Source: Diabrotica undecimpunctata
Taxonomy: Eukaryota > Arthropoda > Insecta > Coleoptera > Chrysomelidae
Direction: 5' to 3'
NCBI RefSeq assembly: GCF_040954645.1
Contig: NC_092806.1
Span: 3,410,001-3,474,000, forward strand
Length of the DNA stretch: 64,000 nt
Under the pieces are notes generated by a model. That model was not told the origin of the DNA and searched no databases. It was given only the letters and a program-made list of their open reading frames with translations. Below, piece by piece: positions 1-10,694 of the stretch (its first letter is position 1; every line of letters starts with the position of its first letter). Position numbers and translations under genes: made by a program.

Positions 1-460
1 CATTTACTGCTAAACAAACTTTACTGCGAAAATCACATCAATAGGAGCATCCACAGACATCAATCTCTCACTCAGACTCAACCCAAAGACTCAAACCCTC
101 ATCATACCAAAGCTTTTCTTTCTTACATCAAAGGTGTCACTGACAAAATCGACAATACCTCCCAACAAAAACTTTCATCTCTTGTCCGATCCATCAAAGA
201 CAACATTCCAAATGAACAACACGCAGTTGTTCCACACAAATTCCTTGTACAGACTGCCCCCAATCCTATATAGGCCAAACAAAGCGTATAATCCAAAATA
301 GGAGTTATGAACATTCCATTTCTGTTGGAAATTTGCTATTGGAAAGTGCGGACATGTCTTTAAAAAAATTAACTGCATTTTTATTTGCGTGAATGCCACA
401 AAAAATGTGAGGAAAGATACAACAATATTCAATTCTCCACACCATAAATATAAATAGCTA
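1..460 (+). pseudogene. Penelope-like element, 3' coding end with GIY-YIG endonuclease (decayed)
   Basis: Translating the plus strand with frame changes gives the C-terminal part of a Penelope-like retroelement. A segment reading SYIKGVTDKI (about 121-152) matches the linker that follows the RT in this group. From 240 the frame reads IPCTDCPQSYIGQTKR and then an RxxxEH-type continuation, which is the GIY-YIG nuclease core. In these elements that nuclease is thought to nick target DNA. The frame changes near 239 and again near 340, so no single ORF survives. The RT lies outside the window to the left. Family assignment rests on motif recognition. Confidence 0.75.
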
Positions 461-989
461 TTAATCAACTCTACAAATAATTAATTAACTACAGTAATTA
501 CGGAATTCGTGTTTACTCAATTGTAAAATTAATTCTAGAAATGCATTTTAAATTTGTCGTTGTCATTGATTCATTAAAACGTGAACTAATTTATAGATAA
601 ATATTTCGCAGTATTTGTTCATATTTTTTATTTTTATCGTATTGTTTTTTTTTTATACAGGATATAAGTTATTATGTGACATTTGTTCCATTTAATGGAT
701 CTGCTTAGTATCTACATAGAAATATTGGTTTTATTGTAAATCCCGTTCGATTTTCCGCAGTATTGCCTTTTCCTAAGCCTTTATTGTGTGAGGTCGTAAA
801 TTTTTTATATGGTTCTTTTCAGAGCCTTCTTTAATGAAATTAAATAATCTATTGCCTGAAATGTGAGACACATTTTGACATTTACCAGGTTTTTATTCCT
901 CAAATGTACATTCTTCTATATACTGTTGTAAATTATGTAATAATGAAACACTAAAAATTTTTATTTTCAACACTTCCAAAAAATTTATT
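461..989. other. AT-rich intergenic DNA
   Basis: No ORF, repeat arm or RNA gene is visible. Part of it may be the 3' untranslated region of the minus-strand Penelope-like copy that follows. Confidence 0.4.
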
Positions 990-1680
990 GTAATTTACTA
1001 TCACTACCGCTGTTTCGGCAAAGTGTCGAATCTCAAGTGACGTATTTTTACCATTATAGTCTTTTTTTAAGTTGAGACGGAGAGAGCTGTTTGTTTGAAG
1101 TCGGTTATTCAAAACAATCTGTATATTTTTAATTTATTAATTTCCATGGAATTTAAAAAAGATAGCTTAAGGCCTTTATTTTAAATATGAATAATTCGAA
1201 ATTTGTCATTAAAAGAATGCTAATGATCTAGAAGTTGAAGTGCGTACGTACGATCGGTTTTTCTATTATTAAAAGCCCTTTTGTGTTCTGTTATACGTTT
1301 GATAAAAGTTTTACCTGTTTGACCGATGTAAGTTTTTGGGCAGCCGCCACACGTAAGTTTGTATACATTAATGTTTAAGTGGTTATTTTTTGGCTCTTGT
1401 TGTTTTTAATATATTTGCTTAAATTGTTGTTTGTTCTAAAAGCTGGTGTTATTTTGTTCTTTTTAATGTATTTGGCTATTTTTTATACCTTGTCTCTATA
1501 TGTTAGCAGAAGGTACTAGGATTGTTTTCTGTTGGTTAGAAGACTAATTTCAAGACTTTCTTATGCAGTTCTTGGTTTATTGATTGTTCGTTGTATTTAT
1601 TGTTTACTGTTATTTTCTTAATAACATTCAATTACATCTCAAAGCTATTTTTTGACATGAAAATTTCTATTAACTTATGT
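990..1680 (-). pseudogene. Second Penelope-like element, GIY-YIG region (minus strand, decayed)
   Basis: The reverse complement reads, from high to low coordinates, a lysine/asparagine-rich linker, then VYKLTCGGCPKTYIGQTGK and FIKRITEHKRAF (about 1368-1270), then an LKLSFLxSMEINKLK-like segment near 1160. This is the GIY-YIG nuclease of a Penelope-like element and its usual C-terminal tail. Several in-frame stops are present. The CGGCPKTY version differs from the CTDCPQSY version at 240, so the two copies come from different subfamilies and lie in opposite orientations. Confidence 0.75.
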
Positions 1681-1754
1681 AACATGCTATGATGTCAATT
1701 TATGTTAAGTAGGATGGGATAAAGAACTTACATATATTTTAAAGGCTGCTAAAA

Positions 1755-2085
1755 GTCAAGTGGCTGCTAAAAAAAACAAAAGTGGCAAAAATAATAAGAA
1801 AACTAGAAGAAAACAGAGAACCGGGAATAAAAGATATCCACAATATTACATTGAAAGAATTCTTAGAGCAAATAAAAGTGCAATTATTCTACATCTACAG
1901 ATTTTGCCCAGAACATGCGTATTTTTAGAACAACAGGACACATGCGAGATTATCCCTCTACTAAAACCAAAGAACGACAAAAAGTCTTAGAGAAAACCAA
2001 ACAGCTATACACCAGCTTCATTAGTGGAATCACTTGGAAAAGTATTGTAAAAATTATTTATAAAATGTAAATAATTTTTACTGCC
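1755..2085 (+). pseudogene. jockey/I-type LINE reverse transcriptase fragment
   Basis: An open segment ends in EIIPLLKPKNDKKS. After a stop it continues with SYTPASLVESLGKVL and KLFIK. This is the RT block usually written IPxLKPxKD...YRPISLxxxxGKxxEKxI in jockey-like LINEs. Only this block is left, with two stops, and no catalytic YADD box follows. The residues before it are lysine-rich and do not match anything I know. Confidence 0.6.
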
Positions 2086-2815
2086 AGATGTAAAAAGTCT
2101 TGACTTGTTATCGTTTAAGATTAAAATCAAATCACACTTTTTGAAACATTGTTTCTATTCTAAAACGGAGTACCTAAGTACAGCTTTTACTCAATAGTAC
2201 TAGTTTGGTAAGGGTGTTTGCCTATTATGATGATATTTCATGTTTTTATATTTTTATTTAGAGTGTTTATCGTTTCTTAAATTGTTAATATTAAATATAT
2301 ATTTGTAATGTTTTAATTCGCAAAAAAAATTTTATATGTAGTATGTAAATTGTCAGTATTCCTTTAACTTGTCAAAAGCATAACTATTTTTGTATATTGA
2401 CTTAATAAATTCTATTTTATTCTATTATATTCTTACTTGGTCAATATATGCGACTCGTATTTGGATAATAGAACATTTCAGGCTTCATCTGACTAAAAGA
2501 TATCCCGAATGCAGTAAATTTAAGAATAGGTGCTTCAGATAGCATTTTATTACCGATTCTATATAAAATTTTTGTTTCAGATTTACCCACCTATGCAAGA
2601 AAAAATACAGCTCTCTAGGCACACGATACGGTAATTTACAGAAGAAGCCAAAACCATACTTTCGACGACAAAAGAAGAGTATAGAGACCAGAAGATCACT
2701 TAAGAAGAATATCGGACTATACGGAAAAATTAAAAATAAATATCAACACGGAGATGACGCAATTTAATATTTTTATGCAGCAACAAACTACATCAGTAAT
2801 AGAACGATGTAACGA
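2086..2815. other. Non-coding AT-rich stretch with a short TTCTA-like repeat
   Basis: No coding signal. Around 2405-2432 there is an AATAAATTCTATTTTATTC stretch. Short TTCTA-type repeats of this sort form the 3' ends of some LINEs, so a LINE 3' end may stop here. I see nothing else. Confidence 0.35.
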
Positions 2816-2819
2816 TGAG

Positions 2820-3200
2820 AGGAAACAGAATTAAATCAGGAAAATCCGTCAAGTAGCTCGGAGTGCTCCTCGACAGAAAACTAAATTTCACACCCAAAAA
2901 GTCAAGAGAAATGCATCAACGGGAAAAAAGCTAATTCAACCTTTTATTTTCAGGAGCAGCCCTCTATCGCAGGCAAAAACAATTCAGTAATATTAAGCCT
3001 ACGTTAGAGCTGTGATGTTATATGCAGTTCCAGTATAGGGTTCCACCGCAGAAATTAACTGAGAGAGAACAAAAACAGCATGTTAAAGGTAGACATAGCA
3101 GGACTCAGTTTCAAATGCAACCATTAAAGAAAGGTCTCAGTATACACCACCGAGGGAAGTGGCCAAGAACAGAAGAAGATACTTCTTTAAACAGGTCATA
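2820..3200 (+). pseudogene. LINE reverse transcriptase thumb region, jockey/R1-like (decayed)
   Basis: The plus strand reads LGVLLDRKLNFTP near 2853, then after frame changes RAVMLYAVPV and STAEIN near 3009-3058. These match the segment after the RT catalytic box of jockey- and R1-like LINEs (YLGVxLDxKLxFxxH, then LLYAxPVW). There are several stops and frame shifts. It could belong to the same insertion as the RT block at 1755-2085, with foreign sequence between, but I cannot show that. Confidence 0.55.
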
Positions 3201-4060
3201 AAAACACTATTAAAGATCAGAGACATTGGTGACTGACATTGAAGCCTAACCAGGTGATAGCTGAGGATAACCAAGCAGGAAAGTCGGTATGGTGCCAAAA
3301 ATAAATATAATAACTTATAGAAAAATACGCCCAGAAGTCCAGATACTCGGACACCGGATACTCGAAGAGAATAGCGGTCCCATGAAGTAAGAGGTGCAGA
3401 AACGGAAAGTTGGCAGAAGCAGAAAAGAAGGCTGAAACATTTTGTGTATATGTATTGAAATGTTAAATAGTATTAGGACATTAAACATTTTTAATTATTT
3501 TTATTTTTGTTTTTATTTTATGTTTAAAACTAAGTTAAATACAAAAAATTTTAAGGACAATTATTGTTCTGAGTATATTTTAAAAGTATCTTACTGTAAC
3601 ATCATCAAATAAAGAGTAGCTGGTATAAAAATAAAGTTAATGAACTTTTTTAGGAATAACCAGTATATTAGGTATATTATTATAATAGATTTCATTCACT
3701 AAATGTGACCTTGAAACACGCGAACAAAAGTATTAAATAATTTAGCAATTAAATGGATACATTTGGATTGATTTACATCAACTCAAGAATAAAATATCAG
3801 ATTTTTATAACAGCGATTATGTAGCCAAGTTAAAAAGCTCGTATAACAAAAATATATAAAAAAAAGATTAAATGGGAAGAGAAAAAAACTATAATAAAAC
3901 ATATTAACTTAAAAAGATTGCTATACAGGAAGAAAACATGGTTCTGCAAACAGAACAAATACCCGCGGATGAAAATAATACATCGATTTTAAAGTCAGAA
4001 ACCATTTCTTTTATTATTCTCAAGTTTAGTAAATTACAGGTAATTCATGTAATATAATCG
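3201..4060. other. Non-coding AT-rich stretch
   Basis: No ORF with family resemblance and no inverted or tandem repeat was recognised. The first 250 bases are less AT-rich and may be the untranslated end of the preceding LINE relic. Confidence 0.35.
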
Positions 4061-4061
4061 A

Positions 4062-4155
4062 CAAAAAACAATAAAATTCCTGATCTAGACCAAATACCAA
4101 GCATTATTAAATTTAATGAATGCCAAAAATCTATAAATTTAGGAAGTTTATTTAA
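4062..4155 (+). pseudogene. Faint LINE RT motif
   Basis: One frame reads KNNKIPDLDQIPSIIKF, which resembles the RT block KxxKAPGxDxIPxxxIK of jockey-like LINEs. The match is one motif long and nothing recognisable flanks it. Confidence 0.3.
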
Positions 4156-4689
4156 TATAATGCGCGCAATAGAAATTATACATTATTAAATGTTAGAACT
4201 GACATTTATATACCTGATATAGATAGTAATTACCTCTCTGAAGAGATCAAAGAGTTTGCCTAAACGGGGCATTATCGACCACTCACACCTATTGAATGCA
4301 AAAACGTTTTCTGTAATATGATATAAAATATCAGTTCTTAGATGTATAGGAAAGGAATTAAAATAACAAATGTTACATGAGAATAACTGAATAAGAATTC
4401 CAGAACTTATGGAGGAACCATATCCTAACAGAATAGAAAAGCTACAAAAGCAGACCAAATAAACCAAAGATATGAATGTTGCTACATTTAAAAATGCTTC
4501 ATCTAATAAATTAATGTAAGTTGGAATACAAAATCCCTAAAATGTGATAATAATAATTAATAAACTAACGAACTAACTTCGGAGTTCGTACTAAAATTAA
4601 GATTACTAAATCGGTCATATCTTAATAGTAAAAATTTGTTTAAGTTATTAAATACGTACGACTGTTCCACGCTGAGCTACTCATTTGGT
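4156..4689. other. Non-coding stretch
   Basis: The only long ORF, on the minus strand at 4186-4467, is a low-complexity hydrophobic reading with no family resemblance. I treat the stretch as non-coding. Confidence 0.35.
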
Positions 4690-5660
4690 CTTATAAAGTA
4701 GTCAAAAACGGATATAAAGGATCTTCAGCGGAAAGTAAGAACACTCTCACAAAGTCACAAAAACACCATCCACGCAGTGAAGTTTGCTAATTTAAGAACT
4801 TATTTTCAGGTACAGGCTAAGACATAATACTTTACATCGAGCAATTTGCGCAGTAGATGATACAACGTCGCTTAAAAGGAGAGAACAAGAAATGCGAAAT
4901 GTCGACAATACAGCGTCGAACTATTGATTGACATCTGGAAAGATATTTCCAGAGACTGAGGGTTTTCTAATTGCCATTCAGGATCAGGTTATTCCAACTC
5001 AAAAATGACCTGAAATATATCGCTTAGATCCTTAAGTCCAAAATTACAAATGCCGATATGGATGCCAAGCCCAAGAAACTATCCAACATCTTACCAGTGG
5101 CTGCCAGGTATTTGTCGGTACTGGATATAAAGAACGACATGACTCAGTAGGAGAAATTATCCACCAAGCACTAGCTGACTAGGACTTCTACAAACCAACC
5201 GTCTTCCTTATTATCCATACGTCCTTGACAGAATGATTGAAAATGACAACTACAAGCTATACTGGGACCGCACTCTGCTCACAGATCAACCAGTCGCACA
5301 AAATAGACCAGATCTCATACTAGTTAATAAACTGACTAGACAAACAACACTTATTGATGTGACGATACCCAACACCTATAATTTACGTGTTAAATACAAC
5401 GAAAAGATCGCCAAGTATATAGATCTAGAAGTACAAATAAGGACACAATGGAGAATGAAAAGTACAATGTCAGTACCCATTCTTCTATCTACTACTGGTG
5501 TTATTCCCAAAAACCTCCTAGAGAACATAAAAAAAGATAGGTCTGAATGAACATCTTTATAAGCCCATGCAGAAATCTGTACTTCTCGCGACGTCCAGAT
5601 GTGTACGAAAATGTTAAAGAGATACTTCAGCTCATCTAGGGCTCGATAACTTGAAAAGAG
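4690..5660 (+). pseudogene. R2-superfamily LINE 3' end: CCHC finger and restriction-like endonuclease
   Basis: Two frames together give the C-terminal half of an R2-superfamily retrotransposon (R2/R4/Dong-like). A GFLIAIQDQVI segment near 4963 precedes a finger at 5051-5104 with spacing C-x3-C-x7-H-x4-C, the spacing typical of this group. After a stop and frame change, the frame from 5233 reads NYKLYWDRTLLTDQP, RPDLILVNK, LIDVTIPNTYN and VPILLSTTGVIPKNL. These correspond to the PD-(D/E)XK-like endonuclease that nicks target DNA. The RT is missing, there are stops at 5177 and upstream, and no rDNA target flank is visible. Confidence 0.7.
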
Positions 5661-5698
5661 TTTCCCCAGGGCTCAATCCTTTTAATACCGTAGGTATT

Positions 5699-5933
5699 CA
5701 TCATTCAATCTTCGCTTATACACTGCTGGACATAGATCTCCCTCATAATTTTCCATCTATTTCGATCTTGTGCCTCTTGCATCCAATTCCTATGACAACG
5801 TTTTAGATCGTCAGTCCAACGTATTGGTGGACGACCTCTACTTCGGTAGGCATCATCTCTTGGTCTCCATTCCAGTATCCGCTTTGTCCATCTATTGTCT
5901 GTCATTCGAGCCACGTGACCTGCCCAGTTCCAT
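5699..5933 (-). mobile_element. RTE-like LINE 3' fragment with target-site duplication
   Basis: The reverse strand at 5914-5705 reads MARMTDNRWTKRILEWRP, then GRPPIRWTDDLKR and YVQQ. This is the extreme C terminus of the endonuclease-reverse transcriptase of RTE-like LINEs. The piece is 5'-truncated to 235 bp and ends in an ATGATG-type tail. It is flanked by the 10-bp direct repeat CGTAGGTATT at 5689-5698 and 5934-5943, so it is a true retrotransposition into DNA next to the R2-like relic. Confidence 0.8.
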
Positions 5934-5943
5934 CGTAGGTATT

Positions 5944-6338
5944 AGAGATGAGTAAATTTTCCACTTAGAGGGAGTGTGAGCCGTATGGCTAAATCTGGAT
6001 AAATATTATCTATAAAGGTGAATGTAAAATGCTCCGCTGAGATCTCCTTATAAACAATAACAAATTGTGGCTTGCTAGAGATACAAAATCAAAATCATTC
6101 CCAGGTCAGTCCTCTAACACTATATGTATAGCTTCTCTAATAATAAAGCATGAGCTAGACCATGAATCCTCAACCCACTGCGTGCCATGAATTTTCACGG
6201 TCGACATTTTCAATGAGGCACGCGAGGACATTTTGAAAAAATATGTTTTTAAACTAAATATAAATTCATCTTTTACACTACGCCACTGACTCGCACTGTA
6301 AAGTGACAGTTACAATCTTGCCCAAGTCCATTATTCAC
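5944..6338. other. Non-coding stretch, possibly 3' UTR of the R2-like relic
   Basis: No ORF stands out. Removing the RTE-like insertion makes this sequence continuous with the R2-like relic, so the first 150 bases may be its 3' untranslated region. Nothing else is visible. Confidence 0.3.
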
Positions 6339-6339
6339 C

Positions 6340-6553
6340 AAACACATTAGTCATCGTTTTGCCAAGATGAGAGAGCAAAGGTTAAGATGGTTTGGTCATG
6401 ATCAGCGTAGAGACGTTTATCACCCAATAAGAAGAATTGATGATCTGCTGGTTCCAGGAATTAGTAGAAGAGGAAGACCAAAAAGACCTGGGGGGTCTTA
6501 CGCTTAGGCAAGACATGTCGGTAAAGTGTATTAATATTGATTTAACTCAAGAT
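6340..6553 (+). pseudogene. RTE-like LINE C-terminal fragment, split by a later LINE
   Basis: The plus strand reads KMREQRLRWFGHDQRRDVY, HPIRRIDDLLVPG and RRGRPKRP, the LRWxGHxxR...RRGRPK end of a LINE polyprotein. Reading stops at the LINE inserted at 6564. It appears to resume at 7440-7505, where a degenerate ADPA-like codon run and an AATGATGATGG tail are seen. It has stops and a frame change. Confidence 0.6.
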
Positions 6554-6563
6554 AGACACTGAT

Positions 6564-7429
6564 CTTCTTCTTCTTTAAGTGCCATCTTCGTTCCGAAGGT
6601 TGGCGATCATCAGGGCTATACGTATTTTCGAAACTGCTGACCGAAACAATTCGTTGCTGCTACAGCTATACCATTCCCGTAGATTCTTTAGCCAGGAGTT
6701 TCGTCTTCTTCCTATGGACCTTTTGCCTGCTATTTTCCCTTGCATAATTATTCGAAGCAGTTCATATCTTTCGCCTCTTGTAATGTGTCCCAAGTATTGC
6801 AGTTTTCGTTTTTTGATCGTAAATATGATTTCCTTTTGTTTATTCATTCTTCTCAAGACCTCGACATTTGTGACTCTCTCGGTCCATGATATTCTCAGGA
6901 TTCTGCGATACATCCACAGTTCAAATGGCGAAGTTTCATTTCAAGGCTCAAATCTCTTCCGCAGAACACTCTTCATTTTAGTGAATATGGATCTGGCTTT
7001 TTCTATTCTTATTTTGATTTCTGCTGAGCTATCGTTGTCTTCATTTATAAAAGTGCCTAAATATTTGTATAACTCGATCCATAATTTCATTGTGTAAATA
7101 TAAATTTTGGACATTCTGTGTTGATTTCGATATTACCATAAATTTAGTTTTCTTTATGTTCAAAGATCCAGAAAGTCCATATTCTTCGCTGCAGTCTGCT
7201 ATCTTATTCACCAATGGCTGTAGCTCTTCAAGTGTTTCTGCGATCAGAACGGTGTCGTCGGCAAATCTCAGATTGTTTAATCTAACACCATTTATTTTAA
7301 TACCTACGGATTGCTCAGAGAGTATTCTATTCATTACGTCTTCGGAATAGAGATTAAACAGGGTTGGTGACAGTATACACCCTTGTCTCACACCTCGCTG
7401 AGGTGTAAGACAAGACATCTGCCAAGTCC
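6564..7429 (-). mobile_element. LINE 3' fragment with (GAA)n tail, reverse transcriptase end
   Basis: On the minus strand it encodes the RT block GVRQGCILSPTLFNLYSE, the catalytic RFADDTVLIA box, a YLGTFINEDND segment, ELWMYRRILRISW and RKLQYLGHITRGERYEL. The LINE is 5'-truncated just before GVRQGC. An internal deletion near 6920 joins the YLGT segment to ELWMYRR, with one frame change. The tail is a CTT run on the plus strand. It is flanked by AGACACTGAT at 6554-6563 and 7430-7439, so it inserted into the RTE-like relic. The same family recurs at 15488, 26569 and 38952. Confidence 0.85.
7382..7414. repeat. Snap-back hairpin at the LINE 5' junction
   Basis: Bases 7382-7396 and 7400-7414 are reverse complements with one mismatch, separated by GCT. 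The left arm is the codons for GVRQ of the LINE; the right arm is an inverted copy that continues the reading frame as a false N-terminus. Confidence 0.75.
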
Positions 7430-7505
7430 AGACACTGATGGAGAAATGTAATTAGGAAAGCCGATCCAGCATAGTGATAAAGGTAAAGAGAATGATGATG
7501 GTGTA

Positions 7506-8670
7506 ACGCGACATGATGGGTTGACTCAGTTTATTTTTAACTTTCGTGTTAAAGTTTTTTAAGAAGTTTATTTCCTGGTATAATAATTATTTTCAAAATA
7601 TTCATGAGAATTCTATTAAAATCAAAACGTTAATATAGGGACGATATGGCGGTTCTTGAAATCAAAACTGAATAGACGTAAAAACTTTTATTTATTCACT
7701 TCCAATCCTTACTGTTTGATTTGTGAAATTTGTGTGGTGGTGCCAAAAAATTTAATTTGAAGCCCCATTAGAATTATCATTTTTGGAGTAGAACGAAGAA
7801 TTGTCAATCAAGAGCTTTCAGCGGAAAAGTAAAGACTGGCCTTAGAATTTACCTTTTCTTTCCTTAATAGTCAAGGCGTCAGAGATTTGATGCCTAAAAA
7901 TCATACGAACAAGCTGAATTTTGCCGGTAGTATTAATTTTGGGGCCCCAAAAAGATGCAAAAAAGTTCGCTACTTCAACCCCATCCCCTTAAAAGCCCCT
8001 TATAGGGAGGTAAAAATGCAAACAAATCGATTTACCAACAATCTGTTCGCTGTAGAAAAAATGTTTTATCTCTGATGACAGGAGTATAAAGATTGCACAT
8101 TATTAGACAGAATTTCAAATAGTTTTACAAAAAAATGTTTGCAAAAAGATTAACATAACGAGCTTTTTTCAAGTATAAGCAATTCAAGTTATATTAAACT
8201 TTGGAAACACGTTTTCACAGCTAATTTTCCATATCTTCACAATTTCGCTTTGTGGTATTGTCGATTCGATTCGACAAATCTTTTAATCATGAGTGTTATT
8301 GAATTACAATATATAATTCAAAAGTAAACATAATTCAAGTAAATAATCTAATTTTATTAGTTCTAACAAAAATTGACCACAACATTCAAAATATAATTGA
8401 GAACATTTAGTTTGAAAAGCCACACATCAACCTCATCAAGTATAAATATTTATGGCAATACATAATACATTATTGCAAAACCTCAAATTTATACCTTCAT
8501 ATTATTGTAGTATTTCCTACAAATTCAACCAAAATTTAAGTTTTAGTTAGAAAATTTTTGGTGGCTTGAATAACTTATTTCAAATAGATAGTGGTACATT
8601 GTAAAGAAAGGTTGACAGTTCTGCTCTACAAAGACAAAAAACAATAATAAGTAAATATAAAAACAATTAA
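7506..8670. other. Non-coding stretch
   Basis: Only short ORFs without family resemblance occur, such as 7887-8075. There is a small GC-rich patch around 7930-8010 inside AT-rich DNA. I found no terminal repeats or RNA genes. Confidence 0.4.
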
Positions 8671-8699
8671 AATGATTTGACGTTTGAAAAAAAAAGTGT

Positions 8700-10136
8700 A
8701 GAGGAAGAAATAAAATGTAAAAGACAACTATACCAACAATATTTAAGTTCTAAATCATTACAAGACAAAATAAAATATAAGGAAAAACAAGCAGAAGTAC
8801 GAAGGAAAATCTCTAAGAAGAAGAACGAGTCTTGGGAAAGAAACTGCCAACGAATAAATACTTATCTAGGAGGAACCAGAAGCACAGAAAGCTGGAAACT
8901 GATAAAAAAATTGAGAAAAGAAAAGAATAAAGAAGTAATACAGAGCATAAAACCTGAAGACTGGGAAGAGTATTTCAAAGGAGTTTTGGTAGAGAATAGA
9001 GTCGAATTTCAGGAACGTAGAAATCAAAACCAAGATAGAATTTCAATAGTTGGCTCGCCAATAAGATTAACAACAGAGGAAATTAAAAATGTATGTAAAC
9101 AGCTGAAGAGGAACAAAGCACCCGGACCAGGAGATATACCCGGAGAATTGTTTAAGTACGGAACGAACAAATTGTACGAATGTCTTCGACAACTTTTTCA
9201 AGAATGCATAAACACAAGCGAAATCCCTACGGAATGGAAGATATCACACCTTAGCACTATACATAAAAAGGGTGATAAAAATAATTGTGAAGATTACCGA
9301 GGAATAGCTGTAACCGGATCTATGAGTCGAATATATAAAAAGGTGTTAAAGAACCGAATCGAGAGAGAATACTTGTATTATGCAGCAGAAGAACAAGCAG
9401 GATTTCGTACGGGTCGATCCACTATTGACCACATTTTCTCCTTAACCCAGATAATAGAAAAAAGATAGCAAGGAATCAAGAGATTCATATGTTGTTCGTC
9501 GACCTACGGAAAGCCTACGACAGCGTTCCACTGAAGAAGCTGTGGCAATCAATGGAAAGCACGAATATTAATATAGAATTAATAAAAGCCGTCAAAGTGC
9601 TATACAACCAACCAATAATAAAGATAAAAGCGGGGACACAAATAACAACAGGATTTATAACATCAAAAGGATTAAAGCAAGGATGTTGCTTGTCTCCCAC
9701 TTTATTTAAAATATACCTCGAAAGTGCTTTAAAAAGATGGAAACAAAAATGCAGGACAATGGGGATACCGCTCACCAATACTATGGTATATACGCTTAAC
9801 TTTGCAGACGATCAAGTAATAATGGCTCAAGATTATGACGATTTAAACTATATGGCACGAAAATTAATTGAAGAGTATGATATATGGGGTCTAGAAGTAA
9901 ATAAAAAGAAAACCGAATACCTGTGCATTGGATCAGAACAAAAAGATCTCATATTAGACGATAACACTACGATAAAGCACTGCTGTGACTACAAATACCT
10001 AGGTATCACTATTTCACAAGATGGAACATTAGACAAAGCCATAAGAGAGAGAAATACGTCAGGGAGAAAAGCCATCACAATGTTAAACACCATTTTATGG
10101 GACCAATCCACCAGCAAAGAAAATAAAAAGAGGATA
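8700..10136 (+). pseudogene. LINE endonuclease-reverse transcriptase, N-terminal part of the fragment
   Basis: The first frame runs to a stop at 9466 and holds the RT blocks NKAPGPGDIPGELF, EWKISHLSTIHKKGD, YRGIAVTGSMSRIY and EQAGFRTGRSTIDH. The second, starting near 9460, holds LFVDLRKAYDSVP (first catalytic Asp), GLKQGCCLSPTLF and LNFADDQVI, with the FADD catalytic box at 9801-9812, then a DYKYLGITI segment. The two frames join if one A is restored to the A run at 9458-9463, so a single-base deletion is the only break before the transposon. The apparent start Met at 8677 lies in host DNA left of the target duplication. The LINE clade is uncertain. Confidence 0.85.
10135..10136. other. TA target-site duplication, left copy
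   Basis: TA precedes the left inverted repeat and is matched by TA at 13265-13266. This is the signature of Tc1/mariner/pogo insertion. Confidence 0.9.
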
Positions 10137-10161
10137 GGGGAAGAGGGGGCACAGTGTTACA
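10137..10161 (+). repeat. Left terminal inverted repeat of the pogo element
   Basis: All 25 bases are the reverse complement of 13240-13264. Further motif copies follow on this side at about 10163-10176, 10503-10518, 10528-10543 and 10556-10571, each beginning GGGG and containing ACAGTG-, ACAATG- or ACAGAG-like cores. Confidence 0.93.
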
Positions 10162-10328
10162 CGGGGTACAATGTTAAATTCTCCGCCATCTTCTTAAAGT
10201 TGAACTTAAAACCGTACCGTCGTCGTCGTAGTTACTTTCCGTTATTTGTTAACAGTAGGTGTGTTTGTAGACCGTCACTGTACATTTGAGTGAAAATATA
10301 AGTGTTTTTCTGTTTTTGTACCACCAAA

Positions 10329-10687
10329 GTAAGTAAATGATACGTATTAAAAACTGTTTTAACTCTTAGTAAATAAATATTACACATTGTATTGATATAT
10401 ATTACTATAAATGCGTCTTGTAGCTACACACTCGTAGGACTAACATAACCCCAAAAATTCGTGACTCGGCAAAAATATTATTTGAATGTAAAAACGTCGT
10501 TCGGGGCACAGAGTTACAACTTATGAAGGGGTACAGTGTTACACTACTTAGGCGTGGGGAACAGTGTGATATTTCATTTTTTGCTAGAAAAACAATGAAA
10601 ATATGCATGATGTGCAATACTAATTTTGTACTAAATTGCATATGGTAGTAGTAAGATGTTTTATTTACTTTTGTATTTTTATTTCAG
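10329..10687 (+). other. Predicted intron in the 5' untranslated region of the pogo transposase
   Basis: A strong donor (AAA|GTAAGTA at 10328/10329) and an acceptor with a long pyrimidine tract (TTTTTATTTCAG ending at 10687) lie just ahead of the start codon. If used, they would remove all the upstream motif copies except the first two from the mRNA. Confidence 0.55.
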
Positions 10688-10694
10688 AATCAAA

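Noticed and set aside
123..468. Minus-strand ORFs of 63 and 97 residues
   Set aside because: They are antisense shadows of the Penelope-like GIY-YIG reading on the plus strand.
4186..4467. 93-residue minus-strand ORF, hydrophobic
   Set aside because: AT-driven hydrophobic reading with no family resemblance, no splice or start context and no neighbours to support it.
8677..8699. Met at 8677 as the start of a LINE protein
   Set aside because: The target duplication shows that the LINE begins at 8700; the Met is in host DNA.
10656..10694. Upstream in-frame Met for the pogo transposase
   Set aside because: It lies in a pyrimidine tract before a strong splice acceptor; the Met at 10695 fits both family N termini and splicing.
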